Assembly (NCBI GenBank): GCA_026645935.1
Contig: JAPKMP010000006.1
Span: forward strand, 62,001-126,000
Source of the DNA: Candidatus Villigracilaceae bacterium
GTDB lineage: Bacteria > Chloroflexota > Anaerolineae > Anaerolineales > Villigracilaceae
Length of the DNA stretch: 64,000 nucleotides
Direction of reading: 5' to 3'
The translations under genes were made by a program, and so were the position numbers. Under the pieces are notes generated by a model, which saw only the letters and a list, made by a program, of their open reading frames with translations, did not search any database and had not been told where the DNA came from. Shown in pieces: positions 32,430-42,800 of the stretch (position 1 is the first letter of the stretch; every line of letters starts with the position of its first letter).

Positions 32430-32592
32430 AGGAGTGGTATCATCACTCCATGACGATAGCAACTGCCCAAGCGTTTTCTAATATCGCTTTCATCAAATTT
32501 ACATTGGCAAAACTCGATTGAACTAACTGCCAGGTTCATTGTGGCGAAAAAATCATCTTTATTTGGTACGCTTTCTTTCCAGGCAACCAAGC
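32430..32592 (+). repeat. Dispersed repeat copy 2 (mvaD-N-terminus-like)
   Basis: TGGTATCATCACTCC precedes ATG 32450, which opens the 23-codon ORF MTIATAQAFSNIAFIKFTLA plus KLD and stop (32519-32521), followed by AACTAACTGCCAGG. The box TATCAT lies 6-7 nt before the ATG, as in a leaderless promoter. It matches copy 4 in almost every base of the last 60 nt. Confidence 0.75.
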
Positions 32593-32719
32593 AAAACACA
32601 CTATAAATGAGTCTAAGTTTATAAATTCATGAATTTCTTGTATAAATTGCTTGCAAACATATGGAACATGAGGATATTCACTCGAAAGTTAGATTACCTC
32701 CAATAATAGACTGTTCAAA

Positions 32720-32917
32720 CTAGCACGGGAGTCCGCTCTGGGCGACCCATTCGCTGACGAGGATGGTCTTGCCAAAGCCGGCGGAGGCGGAGATGAGCGT
32801 TAGTCTGCTCCCTTTTGCCAACCCCTCATTCAACCGCTCGATCAGGCGCGGGCGCGGGACAACACCGGGCCGGGGCGATGGGATATATAGTTTCGTGGGT
32901 AGAATCGGAGCAGACAC
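32720..32917 (-). pseudogene. 5' fragment of a MalT-like LuxR regulator gene
   Basis: GTG 32917 starts SAPILPTKLYIPSPRPGVVP, continues through the complete Walker A SASAGFGKTILVSEW and ends at QSGLPC with a stop. The intact gene at 10029-12761 continues QSGLPVAWLSL at the same place, so the fragment stops abruptly after about 65 codons. The leaderless promoter geometry (CATAAT, 6 nt, start codon) is preserved. Only the promoter and 5' end remain. Confidence 0.82.
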
Positions 32918-33057
32918 AGACCCATTATGATTCCGCACCATTTACCACACATGACTGTTCTGCAAGTTGGCAATTACACTTTCTTGGCAAAAAAGCCATG
33001 AGCGTCTACTTCTTGACCATGCAGTCGGCTTTTGTGGCTAGATCTGAGCAAACGTCT

Positions 33058-33180
33058 TTACAGGCAATACGGGCTGAGCTTGTTCATCTCATGCACGGGG
33101 TTGTACCAACTAAACTCTTCGTTATTGCTGAAGTAGTAGCAGGTTGCGCCGTTCGGAGCCATGGCAACGGTGATGCCGCC
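33058..33180 (-). pseudogene. Unidentified C-terminal gene fragment
   Basis: Between two stop codons the minus strand encodes 40 residues beginning GGITVAMAPNGATCYYFSNN and ending KLSPYCL. Its compositional character is protein-like (Cys, Tyr, Asn rich), but there is no start codon with a signal and no family I recognise. It lies in the same decayed interval (32100-33247) as the LuxR and MalT fragments. Confidence 0.4.
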
Positions 33181-33247
33181 TTACTCTGAGATATCATGTT
33201 CTTTCCCTTTATTGTGATTGAATACCAACCCTCTCCGCTGACCTCCT

Positions 33248-34150
33248 TTATTGATTGTTGATGTGATGGAATTGCAATTTTCCCAGCTGATCAAAACCGC
33301 CTTTAGCAGTGCCCTGATTTTCATAGATCGGGAACTTATGCCCCGAGTCGCGTAGTTGTTTGAGGGTTTGCGCAAGACCCAGCGTGCCAAATTCACGCGT
33401 ACGCGTGGTGTGATCGAGATCGAGCATTTCCGTCATAAAAGTTTGATTCGTGCCAGCCTGCTGCAGGATGCGCCCATCAGGATCAATGATCGTGGAGCGC
33501 CCGCCGCCCCAGGTGCCGATGCCGTTCACACTGACAAAATAGCATTGATTGAACAATGCATTCGCGCGCGCCATCACCAATTCCAATTCGCGATCAGAGG
33601 TGGGAGTTAACGTCGGTTGAATGATGACTTCCGCGCCCATCCATGCCAGCGTGCGCGAGACTTCGGGGAACCACATGTCGTAGCAGATGCATAAACCGAA
33701 TCGCCCCACATTCGGAATATCGAAGACACAAAACTGATCGCCCGGCGCAGTCCCAGCTTCATAAGGCAGCCACGGAAACATCTTGCGATATTTCGCTACG
33801 ATGTCGCCATCAGGCGAGATCACCACCGAGGTGTTGTACATCTTGCCTTCATGCATCTCCCACATCGAGCCGGGCACGAGCCATTGCCTGGTCTTGTGCG
33901 CCAGCTCACAGAGCCGGTCTGTTTGCGGTCCGGGAACGGGTCCGCTATTTTTCTTCCACCAGTCCACATCCACAGGCGTTTTAAATTGTACCAACCCCGG
34001 CACCACCAGTTCGTGATACACCACCATGTTGATCCACGGCATCTGTTTACGGATGTTCAACGCCACGTCTGCCATCTTCTCGAACGTGCCGTCCATATCC
34101 CAAGCTTCCACAGACATTTGCACACCGGCGATTCCGAATAAACGAGTCAT
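33248..34150 (-). CDS. Carbon-nitrogen hydrolase (nitrilase superfamily amidohydrolase)
   Basis: This is a 300-aa enzyme with the nitrilase catalytic triad: Glu47 (VVYHELVVPG), Lys123 (KYRKMFPW) and Cys156 (CICYDMWFPEV). It therefore hydrolyses an amide, carbamoyl or nitrile bond. It resembles aliphatic-amidase or N-carbamoyl hydrolase branches more than NadE-type domains. It is the last gene of an operon with an oligopeptide-type ABC transporter (33248-39792), so it probably acts on the imported compound or on its breakdown product. Confidence 0.92.
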   Translation of the reverse strand: MTRLFGIAGVQMSVEAWDMDGTFEKMADVALNIRKQMPWINMVVYHELVVPGLVQFKTPVDVDWWKKNSGPVPGPQTDRLCELAHKTRQWLVPGSMWEMHEGKMYNTSVVISPDGDIVAKYRKMFPWLPYEAGTAPGDQFCVFDIPNVGRFGLCICYDMWFPEVSRTLAWMGAEVIIQPTLTPTSDRELELVMARANALFNQCYFVSVNGIGTWGGGRSTIIDPDGRILQQAGTNQTFMTEMLDLDHTTRTREFGTLGLAQTLKQLRDSGHKFPIYENQGTAKGGFDQLGKLQFHHINNQ

Positions 34151-34165
34151 AATCTTCTCCGACGA

Positions 34166-35161
34166 TTAAGTTGTTTCCACAAAATGACAGGCGACGAAAT
34201 GCCCTGTGTTGAGTGACTGCGAAGTGCCGCTTCGGACTTCCCGTAAAACTGGTTCGGTTTCCTGACACTTTTTCTGTGCAATCGGGCAACGCGTGTGAAA
34301 GCGGCATCCGCTCGGCGGACTGATAGGGCTGGGCACATTGCCATCCAAGACCTTCAACTCGCGCTGCTCTCCAACCACTGGCATGGGGATCGCTCCAAAC
34401 AACGCTTGTGTGTACGGATGCAGGGGCTTGTTATAGATCCCTTCCGCCGAACCGACTTCCACCAACTTTCCCAGATACATCACGCCAATGCGGTCACTAA
34501 TGTGTTGGACGACGTTCAGGTCGTGCGAAATGAAAAGATAGGTCAGCCCCAACGATTTCTTGAGATCATCCAACAGGTTGATGATCTGTGCTTGTACCGA
34601 AACATCCAGCGCAGACGTGGGTTCATCCAACACGATCAACTTCGGATTCAACGCCAATGCCCTCGCCACCGCCACGCGCTGACACTGCCCTCCAGACATT
34701 TCATGCGGAAAGCGGTCCAAATGTTGCTCACCCAAGCCGACTTGCTTGAGCAACTCGATCACCCGCGGACGAATTTCATCTTTTGTCAGTACATTGTGTG
34801 TGGTCAGTGGTTCAGCCACGATTTGCTCCACCTTCATGCGTGGACTAAGTGACGAAAGCGGATTCTGGAACACGATCTGCATTTCACGGCGAACCGGCTT
34901 CAAATTCTGTTTGCCAACTGCGGTGATGTCTTTGCCATCGAACAGGATACTGCCAGAAGTTGGCTCAATCAACCGCAGGATCATTCGCCCCAATGTTGTC
35001 TTCCCGCAGCCAGATTCACCGACCAAGCCAAAGGTCTCGCCAGAGTCGATGGTCAGGTCAACACCATCCACGGCGTAGACATGTTTGGTCTGCCCGGAGA
35101 GCCAATCGCCGGGTAATCGGAAATGTTTTTTGAGGGAGTGAACTTCGATAAGAGCAGTCAT
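34166..35161 (-). CDS. Oligopeptide/dipeptide-type ABC transporter ATP-binding protein (OppF/DppF-like)
   Basis: This is a 331-aa ATPase. Walker [12 protein letters not shown], signature [15 protein letters not shown] and Walker [13 protein letters not shown] are all intact, followed by the C-terminal oligopeptide-transporter domain with the Cys-rich [15 protein letters not shown] segment that often binds an Fe-S cluster or zinc. It couples ATP hydrolysis to uptake with the second ATPase encoded upstream. It ends 15 bp before the nitrilase-type gene. Confidence 0.94.
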   Translation of the reverse strand: MTALIEVHSLKKHFRLPGDWLSGQTKHVYAVDGVDLTIDSGETFGLVGESGCGKTTLGRMILRLIEPTSGSILFDGKDITAVGKQNLKPVRREMQIVFQNPLSSLSPRMKVEQIVAEPLTTHNVLTKDEIRPRVIELLKQVGLGEQHLDRFPHEMSGGQCQRVAVARALALNPKLIVLDEPTSALDVSVQAQIINLLDDLKKSLGLTYLFISHDLNVVQHISDRIGVMYLGKLVEVGSAEGIYNKPLHPYTQALFGAIPMPVVGEQRELKVLDGNVPSPISPPSGCRFHTRCPIAQKKCQETEPVLREVRSGTSQSLNTGHFVACHFVETT

Positions 35162-35173
35162 GAATGAATAGTT

Positions 35174-36145
35174 TTATGCAGTGTGGTCTGCCAAAAAGCA
35201 TGAAGCGAGATGCCCATCGACTATGGTTAATAAGGAAGGTGTTTTCGTGATGCAGCGTTCAAATACGAATTCGCAGCGCGGCGCGAAAGGACATCCCTGC
35301 ACCGCACCAGGGTTGGATGGAACGGTGCCTGCAATGGCTTGCATCCTTTTGCCGCGAGAACCGGGCTTGGGAATGGCGTTCATCAGCCCGCGTGTGTATG
35401 GATGTTGCGGATCGTTGAAAATGTTGTCCGTTGAGCCGATCTCTGCCACGCGCCCGGCATAGAGCACGGCAAGGCGGTCACATGTTTGGGCAACGACGCC
35501 AAGGTTGTGCGTGATGAGAATGACCGAGAAATCGAATTGCGTTTGTAACTCACGCAATAACTTTAAAATTTGCGCTTGAATGGTCACATCCAATGCGGTA
35601 GTGGGCTCATCGGCAATGAGCAGGCGTGGCTCGCAAGATAAAGCCATTGCGATCATCACGCGCTGCTGCTGCCCGCCCGAAAGTTGATGCGAATATGCCG
35701 CCAGCATGCGTTTGACATCGGGTAAACCGACCGCATTCAACATTTGTGCAGCGCGTTCGTTGGCGGCTTTACTGTTCATGCCTTTATGCCGACGCAACAC
35801 CCGTTCCATTTGTGAGCCGATGGTGAAGACCGGGTTGAGCGATGAGGATGGATCCTGAAAGATCATCGCAATATCGCCACCGCGGATCGTTTCCATTTCT
35901 TTAGCTGGAAGTTCAAGCAGGTTCCTGTCCCAAAATATGATACTGCCATTTGTTATGCGCGCCGAGCGCGGAAGCAAGCGCAAGATCGAAAGCCCTGTTA
36001 CAGTCTTTCCGCAACCGGTCTCACCGACCAAACCGAATATTTCACGCGTGCGCACATCAAAGGAAATGCCATTCAAGGCTTCGAGCATGCCGCGCTCAGT
36101 TTTGAACTCAAGCGAAAGGTCTTTGACTTCGAGAAGGGTGCTCAT
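35174..36145 (-). CDS. Oligopeptide/dipeptide-type ABC transporter ATP-binding protein (OppD/DppD-like)
   Basis: This is a 323-aa ATPase with Walker [12 protein letters not shown], signature [15 protein letters not shown], Walker [13 protein letters not shown], and the C-terminal [12 protein letters not shown] motif of the Opp/Dpp group. It pairs with the 34166-35161 protein. It overlaps the upstream permease gene by 4 bp (ATGA), so its synthesis is coupled to the permease. Confidence 0.94.
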   Translation of the reverse strand: MSTLLEVKDLSLEFKTERGMLEALNGISFDVRTREIFGLVGETGCGKTVTGLSILRLLPRSARITNGSIIFWDRNLLELPAKEMETIRGGDIAMIFQDPSSSLNPVFTIGSQMERVLRRHKGMNSKAANERAAQMLNAVGLPDVKRMLAAYSHQLSGGQQQRVMIAMALSCEPRLLIADEPTTALDVTIQAQILKLLRELQTQFDFSVILITHNLGVVAQTCDRLAVLYAGRVAEIGSTDNIFNDPQHPYTRGLMNAIPKPGSRGKRMQAIAGTVPSNPGAVQGCPFAPRCEFVFERCITKTPSLLTIVDGHLASCFLADHTA

Positions 36146-37029
36146 TTGTATTGCCTCGGGTCAAAGATATCGCGCAGGGTGTCGCCCAATAAATTGAACG
36201 CCAGAACCACGATAAAGATCGCCATGCCGGGGAAGGTCGCGATCCACCATTGGTCGAGAATGTACGTCCTGCCTTCGCTGACCATCAAACCCCAGTCGGG
36301 CGCGGGCGGCTGAGTGCCCAACCCAAGAAATGCGAGTCCGCCCATGGCAAGGATGACCGTACCCATGTCCACGGTGGCTTGCACGAGGATGGGAGAGATG
36401 GTGTTCGGTAAAATATGACGGAAGATAACGACCGCATCACTCACACCGATGGCTTGCGCTGCCTCTACGAAATATCTCTCCCTCAAGCCGACTGCCACCC
36501 CGCGCGCGATGCGCGTGTACCAGGGCCACCACGATACAACCAACGCGATGGCGGCTTTGTCCAATCCGCGCCCGAGTGCGGAGGCGATCGCCATTGCCAA
36601 TAGCAACGATGGGAAGGCAAGGAACAAGTCTGTGATGCGCATGATGACCTCATCGAGCCAACCGCCTTTGTACCCAGCCAACGCCCCAAGCGGAGCGCCA
36701 AGCAACACGGCGAATAGCACCACCCCGATGGGAACGATCAACGCTGAACGCGACCCCATGATGATGCGGCTGAGAATATCGCGCCCAAGTTTATCGGTGC
36801 CAAATACATGTTCAGCGGAGGGAGCCATGAGCGTGTTGGGTGCATTGGTCTTGCCTTTGCCTTCTTCTGGATAAGGCGCTACTTGTTCGGCAAAGATCGC
36901 CATGAATAAGACGAGGATGATAATGAACGTGCCAGTCAACGAGAGCGGGTCACGCAAAATGACCGACAACACATGCCGCGCTGTGCGTGTGGAATCAGTG
37001 GAAGTGGTGGAGGCGATGGATGCGGTCAT
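36142..37029 (-). CDS. ABC transporter permease (OppC/DppC-like)
   Basis: This is a 295-aa inner-membrane permease. The N-terminal OppC_N segment and six or so helices are visible, with the ABC-docking EAA loop around EAAQAIGVSDAVVIFRHILPN. The late FGTDKLGRDILSRIIMGSR segment is diagnostic of the DppC/OppC group. It forms the translocation channel with the adjoining OppB-like subunit, 4 bp upstream. Confidence 0.94.
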   Translation of the reverse strand: MTASIASTTSTDSTRTARHVLSVILRDPLSLTGTFIIILVLFMAIFAEQVAPYPEEGKGKTNAPNTLMAPSAEHVFGTDKLGRDILSRIIMGSRSALIVPIGVVLFAVLLGAPLGALAGYKGGWLDEVIMRITDLFLAFPSLLLAMAIASALGRGLDKAAIALVVSWWPWYTRIARGVAVGLRERYFVEAAQAIGVSDAVVIFRHILPNTISPILVQATVDMGTVILAMGGLAFLGLGTQPPAPDWGLMVSEGRTYILDQWWIATFPGMAIFIVVLAFNLLGDTLRDIFDPRQYK

Positions 37030-37033
37030 GTCC

Positions 37034-38056
37034 TTATCTCAAACTGATGCGCGGATCGACCCACGCTTGTAGCAAGTCAACCATGAGATTGATCAATACG
37101 TAACCCGTTGCGCCAAACAAGGTCATACCCATAATAGCGGGATAATCCAAATTTAACAACGAGCGGACGGTGAACAGTCCCAGCCCGGGCCAGTTGAAGA
37201 GCACTTCAACGAAAAAGGTGCCGGTCAACGCGAAGGCGAAGGTCAAGCCGATGACGGTCAACGCGGGGCTGATGGCGTTCTTGAGTGCATAAAAATAAAT
37301 GATGAAGTACTGGCGAATGCCATATGCCTTTGCCGTTCGGATGTAGTCCTGCTCCAGCACTTCGAGCATGGCGGCGCGGGTCATGCGGGCAATGAGCCCG
37401 ATGGGGTAGGCGGCAAGGGTAAAGGCGGGAAGGACAAGGTGTAGAAATGCATCCTTGAGGGTGACCCAGTTTGAGGTCAAGAGAGAATCGAGCAGGATAA
37501 AGTTGGTAATTTCTGTCAGCGGATGTGAAAATCGCAGGTCACTATCCACCCGCCCGGCAAGCGGAAGTAATTCGAGATTGCGGAAAAATACGATCTGTAA
37601 AATAAGTCCGAGAAAAAAGGCGGGCATCGAAACGCCCACGATCGAAATGACGCGTACCATCCAATCGAAAGGTTTGCCCTGCCAGCGCGCGCTCAACACG
37701 CCGAGCGGCACGCCAAAAAGGATGGCGATGAACATGCCGGAGAAAAGCAATTCCATTGTGGCAGGGATGCGGCCGGCAAGTTCTTCGGTGATCGGGCGTT
37801 TGGTGGAAATGGAAGTGCCCAAGTCGCCGCGCAAAAGTTCTTGCATGTACACCGCATATTGAACCGGGAGCGGCTTGTCGAGACCCAGTTGCTTGGTCAC
37901 ACGTTCGATGTCTTCCTGCCGTGCTTTGGGACCGATGTACAATGCCGCCGGGTTGGCAGGCACGACGCGTGCAATGAAGAACGTAATGATCGAAACACCG
38001 ATCAAAACGAAAAGCGATGTACCCAAACGACGTAGAAGGAATTCGAGTTTTTGCAT
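37034..38056 (-). CDS. ABC transporter permease (OppB/DppB-like)
   Basis: This is a 340-aa permease with an N-terminal LLRRLGTSLFVLIGVSIITF helix, the periplasmic region with DPRISLR-type C-terminus, and the EAA loop in the RTAKAYGIRQYFIIYFYALKN area, typical of DppB/OppB. It is the first permease gene after the binding protein, separated from it by a stable hairpin. Confidence 0.94.
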   Translation of the reverse strand: MQKLEFLLRRLGTSLFVLIGVSIITFFIARVVPANPAALYIGPKARQEDIERVTKQLGLDKPLPVQYAVYMQELLRGDLGTSISTKRPITEELAGRIPATMELLFSGMFIAILFGVPLGVLSARWQGKPFDWMVRVISIVGVSMPAFFLGLILQIVFFRNLELLPLAGRVDSDLRFSHPLTEITNFILLDSLLTSNWVTLKDAFLHLVLPAFTLAAYPIGLIARMTRAAMLEVLEQDYIRTAKAYGIRQYFIIYFYALKNAISPALTVIGLTFAFALTGTFFVEVLFNWPGLGLFTVRSLLNLDYPAIMGMTLFGATGYVLINLMVDLLQAWVDPRISLR

Positions 38057-38071
38057 GGAGGGTATTTTATA

Positions 38072-38106
38072 AGACCTGACAGGTTTTCACAAAACCTGTC
38101 AGGTCT
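38072..38106 (-). terminator. Intra-operon hairpin between binding protein and permease genes
   Basis: Perfect 16-bp arms AGACCTGACAGGTTTT / AAAACCTGTCAGGTCT with loop CAC, between the stop of the binding-protein gene (38131) and the start of the OppB-like gene (38056). On the minus strand it is followed by TATAAAATACC. It probably terminates part of the transcripts or protects the upstream mRNA, so that the binding protein is made in excess. Confidence 0.75.
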
Positions 38107-38130
38107 GTCTTATCTTGGAGATGTTACCCC

Positions 38131-39792
38131 TTAGTTCGCCGGGCGCAGGTCGTAGAACCAGAAGCGCACATCCGGGTAGTTCAAATTGTATTGGAAACCG
38201 CTCACATGATTCGGGATGACAAAGGCAACCATCGTATCGAAGAGGAAGGCGGCGGGTGCCTCGTTCACGAGCAGAGTTTGGGCTTCAGCGTACTTGGCGC
38301 GTGAGGCTTCAACATCGGTGCCGCTCAACGTGCTGGCTTCATCCATAAGGGCGTTGTAATCTTCGTTCATCCAATAGGAAAGGTTGAACTTGGTGGCGTT
38401 GAGGTTGCCGGGATTTGCTGGGTTGCCATAGAACATGCTCCACATGTTATCTGCACCCGCATCCGAGTAGGTGGGCCAGTAAAGGAGCAGGAAAATGTCC
38501 TGCGCGTTGGCGGGGTCGCTCTTGGCAAGTTCCCATTGCTGGGTGAACTCGAGCGCTTCGATGGTGACATCCACGCCGACCTGCGCGAAGGAGTCTTTGA
38601 TGAGCGGGGCAAAGGCTTCTTCCGTCGAGTTCTCGGAGGCATAGGTCAGTTTGAGGCTGAAACCGCCGCCTTCATGACCGGCTTCTTTCAGAAGTTCTTT
38701 GGCTTTTTCAATGTCATAGGTGTACTGCGGAACATCTTCCGAGTAAGGGAACACACCGGCAGGAACAGGTCCGCGGGATTGCATGCCGCGTCCGCTCGCG
38801 CCGATGGCGATGATGTCTTCGTACGGTATCGCGTACGACAACGCCACGCGCACTTTCGGGTCATCCAATGGCGCTTTCAAGGTGTTGAAGAAGGCGGTGT
38901 AGTTGAACAACGCCGGTTCAAGCGAAGTAAAGTAATCGGGGTTTGATTGGAACGAAGCGAAAGAATCCGCAGGGACGGTAGTCACCAAATCCACTTCGCC
39001 GCCTTCGAGCAATTGCTGGCGAGTGGTGGCTTCAGGCACGAAGGTCACCAACACTTTTTCATATTGACCCGCTTCCCAACCACCCCAATAATCAGGGAAC
39101 TGGGTCAGGACGAGTTCCTGATCTGGCGTGTAGGACTCGATCATGTACGGACCGGTTCCTGCCGAAACGCCGGAGGTCCAGAAGTTTTCATCGGCTGCGG
39201 CGGCATCCAATGCCTTGGGGCTGATGATGTACGCGGCGTATTCCGAGCCGAGAATTAATTCCAACGGCTGAGCCCACGCCAGCGTAAATTTCACTGTCAG
39301 GTCATCCACGGCTTCCACGTTTTCAAGCGGCAGCCAGATGAATGATGCGCCAGCCTTCTCTTTGGCAAGCATAATGGATTTGACCACCGCGTCGGCGTTC
39401 ATCGTTTCACCGTCGTGGAATTTCACACCGGGGCGCAGTTTGAACGTCCACACCAGACCGTCGTCGCTCTTTGTCCAACTCTCAGCCAGCAACGGGGTAA
39501 ACGGTTCGGCGCTTCCGGGCGGATTCACTCGCACCAACTGCTCGTACATGTTCGCCATGTACGCCGCTTCGGTCGAGAAGGAAGCGATTGGATCCCAGGT
39601 GGTGATGTTGGCCGAACTGGCGTACTTCAACACAACGGGTCCGGCAGGCGCTTCTTCCGTTACGGGCGCTTCCGTGACGGATTCGGTTGCTTCCGCAGGC
39701 GCTTCGGTTTCGGCGGACGTCCCCCCGCCGCACGCACTCAACGCCAGCGACAATGCAACCAACAGGGACAGGAACAAGGTTATTCGTTTCAT
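38131..39792 (-). CDS. ABC transporter substrate-binding lipoprotein (family 5, OppA/DppA-like)
   Basis: This is a 553-aa solute-binding protein. The signal peptide ends in the lipobox LSACGGG (Cys about 21), followed by an acidic Glu/Ala/Thr-rich linker, then the SBP_bac_5 domain (DPIASFSTEAAYMANMYEQL... and VWTFKLRPGVKFHDGE, the family signature). It captures a peptide or similar compound outside the membrane. The frame is open to 39909, but ATG 39792 has a GGAGAAG box and the signal peptide. It is the first gene of the ABC/nitrilase operon and divergent from a BTAD regulator. Confidence 0.93.
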   Translation of the reverse strand: MKRITLFLSLLVALSLALSACGGGTSAETEAPAEATESVTEAPVTEEAPAGPVVLKYASSANITTWDPIASFSTEAAYMANMYEQLVRVNPPGSAEPFTPLLAESWTKSDDGLVWTFKLRPGVKFHDGETMNADAVVKSIMLAKEKAGASFIWLPLENVEAVDDLTVKFTLAWAQPLELILGSEYAAYIISPKALDAAAADENFWTSGVSAGTGPYMIESYTPDQELVLTQFPDYWGGWEAGQYEKVLVTFVPEATTRQQLLEGGEVDLVTTVPADSFASFQSNPDYFTSLEPALFNYTAFFNTLKAPLDDPKVRVALSYAIPYEDIIAIGASGRGMQSRGPVPAGVFPYSEDVPQYTYDIEKAKELLKEAGHEGGGFSLKLTYASENSTEEAFAPLIKDSFAQVGVDVTIEALEFTQQWELAKSDPANAQDIFLLLYWPTYSDAGADNMWSMFYGNPANPGNLNATKFNLSYWMNEDYNALMDEASTLSGTDVEASRAKYAEAQTLLVNEAPAAFLFDTMVAFVIPNHVSGFQYNLNYPDVRFWFYDLRPAN

Positions 39793-39840
39793 TTCTTCTC
39801 CTCTATTGACATGGGTGATATTCAATGCTACCACGCCCCG

Positions 39841-39873
39841 TTTGCAAAAAGTTTGCAAAATCCCCGCTATAAT
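39841..39873 (+). promoter_or_regulatory. Promoter of the BTAD regulator with tandem 11-bp repeat
   Basis: TATAAT (39868-39873) ends 8 nt before ATG 39882, implying a leaderless transcript. Just upstream, TTTGCAAAA is repeated at 39841-39849 and 39852-39860 with an 11-bp period, on one face of the helix. In the 89-bp divergent gap it may be the binding site of the regulator itself, controlling both directions. Confidence 0.65.
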
Positions 39874-39881
39874 CCCACCCA

Positions 39882-42800
39882 ATGAAGCCATCCATCCTCC
39901 TGCGGACAAAATTTCTCATCCCCCGTCCGCGCCCCGAACTGCTCCCGCGCCCGCGTTTGGTGGATTGGCTGGATTCGACCTCAGATAAAAGACTGACTCT
40001 GATCTCCGCCCCAGCCGGATACGGCAAAACGACCCTGCTTGCAGATTTTATCCACGCCTCTACCCAACCCTTTGCCTGGTACACCCTGGACGCAGGGGAT
40101 TCCGACCCGACCGTTTTCCTCACCTACCTTATAGAAGCGCTTCGCAATATGAAGCGTTCCCCCGAGCCGCTGACTCGTGCCATCGGTCAGACGGCTCAGT
40201 CCCTGCTCGATAGCGCCGAAGCGACGATCTCCCCCCAGCGTGTGCTGGCCGTGCTCGTCAACGAACTTGCCGAACAGATCCAAACCTCGTGGTTGATCGT
40301 CCTCGAAGACTATCACTACGTCACTAGCCCCGTCGTCCACCAACTCGTGGACTTTTTGCTCGAGAACGCGCCCAATGGTTTGCGTCTCATCATCTCGACC
40401 CGCATGGACCCGCCGCTGGCATTGGCGCGTCTGCGGGCGAGAGGCCAGCTGGCGGAGTTGCGCGCCTCATCCCTGCGCTTTCGCGATGACGAAGTATCGA
40501 GTTGGATGCAGACCAATCTGCCCGATATTTCTTCTGAAAACCTCAACCTATTAAGTGAAAAGACCGAAGGCTGGGTGGCGGCATTGCAGATCATTCGCTC
40601 CTCGCTCAGCGGACGCGACGCACAGGATGTCAACGCCATGCTCTCCGGGTTGAGCGGCTCGCAACAATTCATCTTCGAGTATCTTGCCGATGAAGTCTTC
40701 AAACGTCTCTCCGATGACCTGCAGGAATTTTTATTGCGCACATCCATTCTCCAGCAAATGGATGCGTCCGCGTGCAATGCAGTGGCGGGGATCCAAAATT
40801 CGCAGTCCATTCTTGAGGGGTTGGAAAAACAAAACCTGTTCCTCACCAGCCTTGACCCGCAGAAGAAATGGTATCGCTATCATTATTTGTTCCGTGAGTT
40901 TCTCATCAACCGCCTCGGGCGGGAGGGGGCAGAATTAACCATCGCTGTGGAGAAAAGAGCGGGAGCGCACTACGAGTCACAGGGCGAATTGGAGGCGTCG
41001 CTTTCGCACTATCTCACGGCGAAGGATTTCGAATCAGCCGCGAGAGTCGTATCCATCTTCGCCGCTGATTATGTCGAACGTGGGCGTGTGGAAGTGCTTC
41101 ACCGTTATCTCAGCGCATTGCCCAATGATGTGATGAAAGCCAACCCCGAATTGATCCTGCAACATGGCAATACGCATTGGCGTTTGGGGCAAACTGGTGC
41201 AGCCATCGCCGCATTTGAAGATGCTCGTTCATCCTTCGCGACACAAAAGAATTCCAGTGGTGTCTGCCGCGCGCTCACGCGCCTTGCCGAAGTGAACCGC
41301 GCCCAGGGCAATTACCGTCAGGCAGAGACGTTATCCAAAGAAGCTTTATCGTTTGCAGACGAAGACCACGCCGCACGCGCTGAAGCCCTGATGTCGCTGG
41401 CAAAGAGTGCAGGATTTTTGACAGGCATGGACAACGGACGTCAACTTGCTGAAGAAGCCGTGGAAGAAGCGCGGCTGGCAGAAAAGCACATCAGCGCATT
41501 GGCGCGCGCAAACTTTTTGCAATCGCTTGGTCAGATCTGTTGGTGGCATGGCGACCCGCAAGCCACGGTGCGATATTGTCAGGAGGCCTTGCAGATCGCG
41601 CCAGAAGAATTTTCGCCTATCGGTGCGCAAGCCTATATTTCATTGGTCACGCCCTATTTGTATTGGCGCGAGTTCGATAAAGCCTTGCAATATGCCGAGC
41701 GCGGATTGCAGATCGCGCAGACGCTTCATTTAAAAGAATTATTGCCGAGCGCATACACAGCCTTGGGCAACGCACTCACCCGTTTGGGTGAAACCGCCCG
41801 CGCCGAAGCGAGTCTGTGGCAGGGTATGGAGATCGGTCAGCAGTTGGGCTTGGCTTCGTATGAACAGTTGATGGCAACGGGCTATCTTGCCTACAACCTC
41901 TGCGGACAGGGTCGCGTGGATGAAGCTCGTCAACTGGCGGAAGGTGCCTTATGGGCATACACGGGCAACCCCGATACGTACGAAGCGTACGTCTGCCGCA
42001 GCGTGTTGGCAGATGTGGCGTTGGAGAATCGTCAACTCGATAAAGCCGAGCGACTGTACGGTGAATTGGTGGAAGTCGGCGAGCGGCGTCAATTCCGCAT
42101 TCCGTTGGCGATGGTGTATTTTGGTTTGGCATACATCTACCTAGAAACGAAGCGCACTGCAAGCGGAATCGAATTTGCCCGTAAAGCCTTGCGTCTCATC
42201 GAAGCCTCACGTACGTTCCAACTCTTTCTCGATCAGGGCATTCGTTCGCAGGTCGTGAGCGAGGCGTTGATCCGCGCTGGTGAAAAGAGTCCGTTTCTGG
42301 AACGGGTGTTGGAGAATCTACCGGAGAGGGCAGCGCAGGTCACGGTGCAAGATCGACATTCCATTCGCGTGCAATGCTTTGGAAATTTCCACGTGTGGTT
42401 GAATGGGGAAGAGGTCTCGCAAGAACGCTGGGTCTCTGCCAAAGCGCGCGACCTGCTTGCATACTTCGTCACCATGCGCGGCGAAAAAAGCCCGGCGGAT
42501 AAAGTCTTCGATGCCATCTGGGGCGAAAAAGAGCGGACAAGCCGCACAGCCTTTCACACCGCCCTCTCCCGCCTCCGCAACGCGCTCAGGGCTGGGGACG
42601 ACAGCCCAAGATTGATCCTCGTCGAAGTCGGCGAATATTGGCTTGACTCCGCCCGCTTCAGCATCGATGTGGACGAATTCGACCTGTCCATTGCCAAGGC
42701 GCGATCTGCTTCGTCCAGCGAGTCCGCTGTCGAGTGGTATGAGCGAGCCGTAACGTTATATCAAGGCGAATATCTGCAAAACCTGTATTACGAATGGGTT

